Assembly (NCBI GenBank): GCA_902586025.1
Contig: CACIFV010000001.1
Coordinates: forward strand, 186,001-250,000
DNA from: an uncultured Pelagibacteraceae bacterium
Lineage (GTDB): Bacteria; Pseudomonadota; Alphaproteobacteria; Pelagibacterales; Pelagibacteraceae
DNA: 64,000 nucleotides
Direction of reading: 5' to 3'
A program made the position numbers and the translations under genes. The notes under the pieces were generated by a model. The model was not told where the DNA came from and did no database searches. It saw only the letters and a program-made list of their open reading frames with translations. Positions 59,153 to 64,000 of this stretch are shown here, one piece after another. Numbering within the stretch: position 1 is the first letter of the stretch; every line of letters begins with the position of its first letter.

Positions 59153-59761
59153 ATGAAAGTTTTAAGTCCTTTTGGACCAAAAATTGCTGTTGTTAAAATT
59201 CCATTAAACTTGGTAAAAAAAATTAATGACGAAGTTGAAAGTATTATTAAAGATAAAAAAAAATTGAAATCAAATGACTATTCAAAAAAGTTAGTAGGTC
59301 AAGTTGAGCAAGAAATCGAATTAAAAAATAAATTTATTAAAAAAAATTTAAAAAGTTTTATTTCTAAAAGTGTAAATCAATATTTAACAAAAAATCTTAA
59401 TAAAAAGTCAAAAAATATTAAAATTAAGAATTTATGGGTCGTAAGACAATTTAAAAATGATTATAACCCTGTACATTTTCATGATGGCAATGTTTCTGGA
59501 GTTGGTTATTTAAAAATTCCAAACAATTTAACAAAGGGACATAAAAAAATTAAAACTAACGGAACAATTGATTTTATTTATGGTTCTAAATCTTTTTTAA
59601 ATAATTCTATATTTAATCATAAACCAAGAGTTGGTGATCTTATCTTATTCCCAAATAATTTAATGCATACTGCATATCCATTTAAATCTGATGGTGAAAG
59701 AAGATCATTTTCTTTTAACATAGATATTGATAAAAAATTAACAAGATTGTTTCATGGCTGA
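59153..59761 (+). CDS. Putative 2OG-Fe(II) oxygenase
   Basis: HFHDGNVSGVGYLKIP, PRVGDLILFPNNLMHTAYPF...RRSFSFNI; likely start MKVLSPFGP at 59153 (the ORF track starts at 59075). Confidence 0.8.
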   Translation: MKVLSPFGPKIAVVKIPLNLVKKINDEVESIIKDKKKLKSNDYSKKLVGQVEQEIELKNKFIKKNLKSFISKSVNQYLTKNLNKKSKNIKIKNLWVVRQFKNDYNPVHFHDGNVSGVGYLKIPNNLTKGHKKIKTNGTIDFIYGSKSFLNNSIFNHKPRVGDLILFPNNLMHTAYPFKSDGERRSFSFNIDIDKKLTRLFHG

Positions 59762-60128
59762 TAAACAAAAAAACGTTTTAAACGAAGACTTGGAGTTATG
59801 TTCTACTGATCCTTTAACAGGATGGTATAGAGACGGATGTTGCAATACAGATGAAAATGATCATGGTGTGCACACTGTTTGTGCAAAAGTAAATACTGAA
59901 TTTTTAGAATGGTGTAAAGAAGCAGGGAATGATTTAATTACACCTCATCCTGAGTTTGGTTTTCCGGGTTTAAAAGATGGTGATAGTTGGTGTGTTTGTG
60001 CAGGTTGGTATGCTAGAGCTTTAGAAGCGGGAAAAGGATGTCCAATTTATTTAAAGAAAACTCATAAAAACACTTTGAAACTTATTCCAATTGAAACTTT
60101 AAAAAAGTTTGCAATCGATTTATCCTAA
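59754..60128 (+). CDS. DUF2237 family protein
   Basis: DPLTGWYRDGCCNTDENDHGVHTVCA, GLKDGDSWCVCAGWYARALEAG. Confidence 0.9.
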   Translation: MADKQKNVLNEDLELCSTDPLTGWYRDGCCNTDENDHGVHTVCAKVNTEFLEWCKEAGNDLITPHPEFGFPGLKDGDSWCVCAGWYARALEAGKGCPIYLKKTHKNTLKLIPIETLKKFAIDLS

Positions 60129-61748
60129 CTACATATTTCCATATTTAGGTCCACCCCCACCTTCTGGAGTGACCCAAGTAATATTTTGAGATGGCTCTTT
60201 AATATCACAAGTTTTACAGTGTATGCAATTTTGTGCATTTATCACAAACTTTTGAACAGAATTTACTTCTTGAACTTCGTAAACTCCTGCTGGACAATAT
60301 CTTTGTGCAGGCTCATCAAATTTTTCTAAAGTATATTTTATAGGCAAATCTGGATCTTTAAGTTTTAAGTGGACTGGTTGATTATCATCATGAATTGTAC
60401 CTGTTAAATAAACCGAACTAGTTTTATCAAAAGTAATAACGTTATCAGGCTTAGGATAATCAATTTTTGGCATTTTATCTGCTGGTTTTAAAGCTTCATG
60501 ATCTGCATGTTTATGCTTTAATGTGAAAGGAAGCTTTCCTCTAAATAAAATCTGGTCAATTCCAGTAAATAATATACCCAAAATTAATCCCCAAGAGAAA
60601 CTTGGTTTTACATTTCTTGCCTCATGTAATTCTTTGTGAACCCAACTTTCTTTAAATTTTTGTTCATATGTAGATAAATTTAAATTTTTTGTAAGATGCT
60701 CATAAATTGTTTCAGCAGCGATCATTCCACTCTTCATTGCAGTATGAGACCCTTTTATTTTAGGCATATTTAATGTTCCTGCATCACATCCAACTAACAG
60801 AGCACCTGGCATAAACATCTGAGGTAAACTCTGTATACCACCCTCAATTAAAGCTCTTGCGCCATAAGAAATTCTTTTTCCACCTTCAATTATTTTTTTT
60901 ATATCTGGATGAGTTTTAAATCTTTGAAATTCATCGAAAGGTGAGAGATGAGGATTTTGGTAATCTAATCCAATTACGTAACCTAGAAAAACTTGTTTAT
61001 TTTCTGCATGATACATAAAACTTCCACCGTAGGTGTTATTGTCCAAAGGCCATCCAGCAGTATGCATTACTAACCCTTCTGTATGATTTTTTTCATCTAT
61101 CTCCCAAATTTCTTTAAAACCAATTCCATATTGTTGAGGGTTTTTACCTTTATCCAATTCAAACTTCTTTATTAATTCTTTTCCTAAGTGACCTCTGCAT
61201 CCTTCTGCAAATACTGTAACTTTTGCATGCAATTCCATTCCTGGTTCATAAGTATCTTTTTTATTTCCCTCTTTGTCGATACCCATATCTTGGGTTGCAA
61301 TACCTTTAACTGATCCATCATCATTATACAAAACTTCACTTGCTGGAAATCCTGGGAATATTTCAATTCCTAATCCTTCAGCCTGTTCTGCTAACCATCT
61401 ACAAAGATTTGCAAGACTTATAATATAGTTGTTATGATTTTGTTGAACCTTAGGAAGTAACCAAGTTGGCCAACTTAATGATTTTTGTTTTCCTAAAAAT
61501 AAAAATTTTTCTTTTGTAACTTTTGTTTTAATGGGAGCATTTAATTCTTTCCAATTAGGTATTAGTTCGTCTAAAGCACGTGTTTCAAACACGTTCCCTG
61601 ACAAAATATGTGCACCTATCTCAGATGCTTTTTCTAAAAGGCAGACATTAATATCTGGATTTAACTGCTTTAATTTAATTGCAGTTGAAAGTCCTGATGG
61701 TCCGCCACCTACGATAACAACATCGTATTCCATCACTTCTCTGGACAT
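60129..61748 (-). CDS. Electron transfer flavoprotein-ubiquinone oxidoreductase
   Basis: VVIVGGGPSGLSTAIKLKQL, FAEGCRGHLGKELI, C-terminal Fe-S domain FVINAQNCIHCKTCDIKEPSQNITWVTPEGGGGPKY. Confidence 0.95.
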   Translation of the reverse strand: MSREVMEYDVVIVGGGPSGLSTAIKLKQLNPDINVCLLEKASEIGAHILSGNVFETRALDELIPNWKELNAPIKTKVTKEKFLFLGKQKSLSWPTWLLPKVQQNHNNYIISLANLCRWLAEQAEGLGIEIFPGFPASEVLYNDDGSVKGIATQDMGIDKEGNKKDTYEPGMELHAKVTVFAEGCRGHLGKELIKKFELDKGKNPQQYGIGFKEIWEIDEKNHTEGLVMHTAGWPLDNNTYGGSFMYHAENKQVFLGYVIGLDYQNPHLSPFDEFQRFKTHPDIKKIIEGGKRISYGARALIEGGIQSLPQMFMPGALLVGCDAGTLNMPKIKGSHTAMKSGMIAAETIYEHLTKNLNLSTYEQKFKESWVHKELHEARNVKPSFSWGLILGILFTGIDQILFRGKLPFTLKHKHADHEALKPADKMPKIDYPKPDNVITFDKTSSVYLTGTIHDDNQPVHLKLKDPDLPIKYTLEKFDEPAQRYCPAGVYEVQEVNSVQKFVINAQNCIHCKTCDIKEPSQNITWVTPEGGGGPKYGNM

Positions 61749-61772
61749 AATGATATTTTCTTACAGTATTTG

Positions 61773-62726
61773 CTATTTTTGTATAGTGTTTAATTTGTTC
61801 AATTCTGACAAAAACTGAGGAAGCGCCTCAAAAAGATCTGCTTCTAATCCGTAATCTGCGACACTAAAAATTGGAGCTTCACCGTCTTTATTTATAGCTA
61901 CAATAACTTTACTTTCTTTCATTCCTGCTAAGTGCTGTATCGCACCTGAAATTCCAACTGCAATATATAAATCTGGGACTACTACTTTACCCGTTTGTCC
62001 TACTTGATGATCATTCGTAATATAACCTGCATCAACAGCTGCTCTAGATGCACCAATTGCTGCATTAAGTTTATCCGCAATATCACTTATTAATTTGAAA
62101 TTTTCGCCATTTTGCATTCCTCTTCCACCAGAAATAACTATTCTAGCTGTACCAAGTTCTGGCCTGTCAGACTTAACTTCTTCTTTTTTTAGAAATTTAG
62201 TAGATGAACTAGCTTCTGCTGGATCAGATTTTGTAATTTCAGCTGATCCACCGCTTTTATCCGCAGGATCAAATGAAGTTGGTCTTATTGTAACACATTT
62301 TTTCTTATCATTACTTTTAACCGTAGCAAAAGCATTTCCTGCATAAATTGGTCTTAAGAAAGTATCTTCAGAAATAACTTTAATTATATCACTTACTTGC
62401 GAAGTATCTAGTAATGCTGCAATTCTTGGCATTAAATTTTTACCAAATGTATTTGCCGAGCTTACAATATGTGAATAATTTTCTGCATGCTTAATTATCG
62501 CTGATGTATAATTTTCAGCAATGTAGTTTTCATAAATCTCATTATCAACATGAATAACTTTTTTTACATTCGGAACTTCAGATAAAGATTTTGCAACATC
62601 ATCAGCTTGGTGGCCTAAAACCAAAACATGAAGATTCTCATTTATTTGAGAAGCTGCTGTTATAGCATTGTATGTAAATGGTCTTACTTCTTTATTATTA
62701 TGTTCTGCAATTAATAATACTGACAT
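61773..62726 (-). CDS. etfA: Electron transfer flavoprotein alpha subunit
   Basis: [61 protein letters not shown]. Confidence 0.96.
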   Translation of the reverse strand: MSVLLIAEHNNKEVRPFTYNAITAASQINENLHVLVLGHQADDVAKSLSEVPNVKKVIHVDNEIYENYIAENYTSAIIKHAENYSHIVSSANTFGKNLMPRIAALLDTSQVSDIIKVISEDTFLRPIYAGNAFATVKSNDKKKCVTIRPTSFDPADKSGGSAEITKSDPAEASSSTKFLKKEEVKSDRPELGTARIVISGGRGMQNGENFKLISDIADKLNAAIGASRAAVDAGYITNDHQVGQTGKVVVPDLYIAVGISGAIQHLAGMKESKVIVAINKDGEAPIFSVADYGLEADLFEALPQFLSELNKLNTIQK

Positions 62727-63476
62727 TTATATTACTTTAGCCTCATTTTTTAATTTTTGCACTAATTCTTCAACACTAGCGACTTTTATTCCAGCTTTTC
62801 TTTTTGGTGGCTCTTCAACTTTAATTTGTTCGATTCTAGGATTAATATCAACTCCTAAATCTGAAGCATTTATCTGTTCTATTGGTTTTTTCTTAGCTTT
62901 CATAATATTTGGAAGCGAAGCATATCTTGGTTCATTTAATCTTAAATCACATGTAACAATTGCTGGAACATTTACTTCGATAGTTTCTAAACCTTCGTCA
63001 ATTTCACGAGTTACTTCTAATGCATTGTCTTTAACTTCAATTTTAGATGCAAAAGTTGCTTGAGGCCAATTTAATAAAGCTGCAAGCATCTGGCCCGTTT
63101 GATTGCAATCGTCGTCAATTGCTTGTTTTCCCATAAATACTAAATCAGGATTTTCTTTTTCTACAATTTTTTTTAAAATTTTTGAAACTGCTAATGGCTC
63201 AATCACATTATCAACTTTGACATGTATTCCCCTATCCGCTCCTACTGCTAATGCTTTTCTAACTGTTTCTTGAGCTTTTTCTTCACCAATTGTAATTGCA
63301 ACTATTTCTTTAGCTTTGCCAGCCTCTTTAATTTTTACTGCTTCTTCTATTGCATTATCATCTGGTGGATTTGTTGACATTTTAACGTTATCAGTAACAA
63401 CACCAGAACCATCTTCTTTAACTCTTATTTGAACATTGTAATCAATAACTCTTTTAACTGCGACTAATATTTTCAT
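62727..63476 (-). CDS. etfB: Electron transfer flavoprotein beta subunit
   Basis: [54 protein letters not shown]. Confidence 0.96.
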   Translation of the reverse strand: MKILVAVKRVIDYNVQIRVKEDGSGVVTDNVKMSTNPPDDNAIEEAVKIKEAGKAKEIVAITIGEEKAQETVRKALAVGADRGIHVKVDNVIEPLAVSKILKKIVEKENPDLVFMGKQAIDDDCNQTGQMLAALLNWPQATFASKIEVKDNALEVTREIDEGLETIEVNVPAIVTCDLRLNEPRYASLPNIMKAKKKPIEQINASDLGVDINPRIEQIKVEEPPKRKAGIKVASVEELVQKLKNEAKVI

Positions 63477-64000
63477 TAAGCTCTTAATAAATTGTTTTCT
63501 GGATCGTAAGGACTTTCATCTAAAATTGTAGCGTCATATTTCTCACCTAATATTTCAATTTTAAGTTTTTGTCCAACATTTGCTAATTCTGGTTTAACCA
63601 TTCCTAATGCCAATGATTTTCCAATTCTAAAACCAAAGTCTCCACCTGTTGCTCTTCCAATAACACTTCCATTTTCATAAATTGGATTGTTGCCTAATAC
63701 ATCTGCATCTTTTGGATTATGAACCTCCAAGGTAACAAGCTTGTTATCAAAGCCTTTTTCTCTCCATTTGTTCAATGCTTCAAGTCCAATAAAACTTCCT
63801 TTATTAGGGTGTATAAATCTATCAAGACCACTTTCATAAGGTGAATATTCTATTGATAATTCTGTTCCAACTAATTTATACGATTTTTCTACTCTCAAAC
63901 TATTCATTGCTCTAATACCATAAGGTTTTAGTCCGAGATCTTGTCCCGCTTCAATAAGCTTATCAAAAATGTGATTTTGATATTCAATTGGATGATGAAG
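63476..64000 (-). CDS. GcvT-domain C-terminus of an FAD-dependent dimethylglycine/sarcosine dehydrogenase-like protein (partial, runs off the window end)
   Basis: Reverse frame [76 protein letters not shown]; open to 64000. Confidence 0.82.
   Translation of the reverse strand, partial: LHHPIEYQNHIFDKLIEAGQDLGLKPYGIRAMNSLRVEKSYKLVGTELSIEYSPYESGLDRFIHPNKGSFIGLEALNKWREKGFDNKLVTLEVHNPKDADVLGNNPIYENGSVIGRATGGDFGFRIGKSLALGMVKPELANVGQKLKIEILGEKYDATILDESPYDPENNLLRA

Noticed and set aside
1-64000. CRISPR arrays, prophage, transposons or classical defence islands
   Set aside because: No regularly spaced direct repeats, cas-like ORFs, transposases, integrases, restriction-modification or toxin-antitoxin pairs were recognised.

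Overview
AT-rich, densely packed bacterial chromosome segment. Gene content, codon style and very short intergenic gaps fit a SAR11/Pelagibacterales-type alphaproteobacterium (inference from sequence style only). About 60 CDS and one tRNA; no rRNA, CRISPR array, transposase or integrase was seen. Recognisable modules: methylcitrate cycle (prpDBC) next to an alternative oxidase; class Ia RNR (nrdAB) with a tandem NrdR-box promoter; a putative malonate TRAP transporter / malonyl-CoA decarboxylase / CoA-transferase locus; a TctCBA transporter; an Anbu-type proteasome-like peptidase divergent from a circularly permuted ATP-grasp protein; a polar amino acid ABC importer without a local ATPase; a polyamine/MTA cluster (fused SpeD-SpeE, FucA-like aldolase, mtnA, secreted hydrolase, mtnP, apt); a fluoroacetate-dehalogenase-like hydrolase; an iron ABC operon with Fur-like boxes; and an ETF / ETF-QO / GcvT-type dehydrogenase block. 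The strongest candidates for undescribed biology are: (1) three tandem, divergent, secreted HExxH paralogs (20.9-24.4 kb) interleaved with an intact DUF1330 gene and a degraded copy of it; (2) an mtnP/mtnA/FucA-like-aldolase set attached to a fused AdoMetDC-spermidine synthase, suggesting a DHAP-type MTA shunt; (3) an unannotated 57-aa CxxCxxxC mini-protein inside the iron-transporter operon; (4) stem-loops at all four substrate-binding-protein/permease junctions, one of which contains the downstream start codon.
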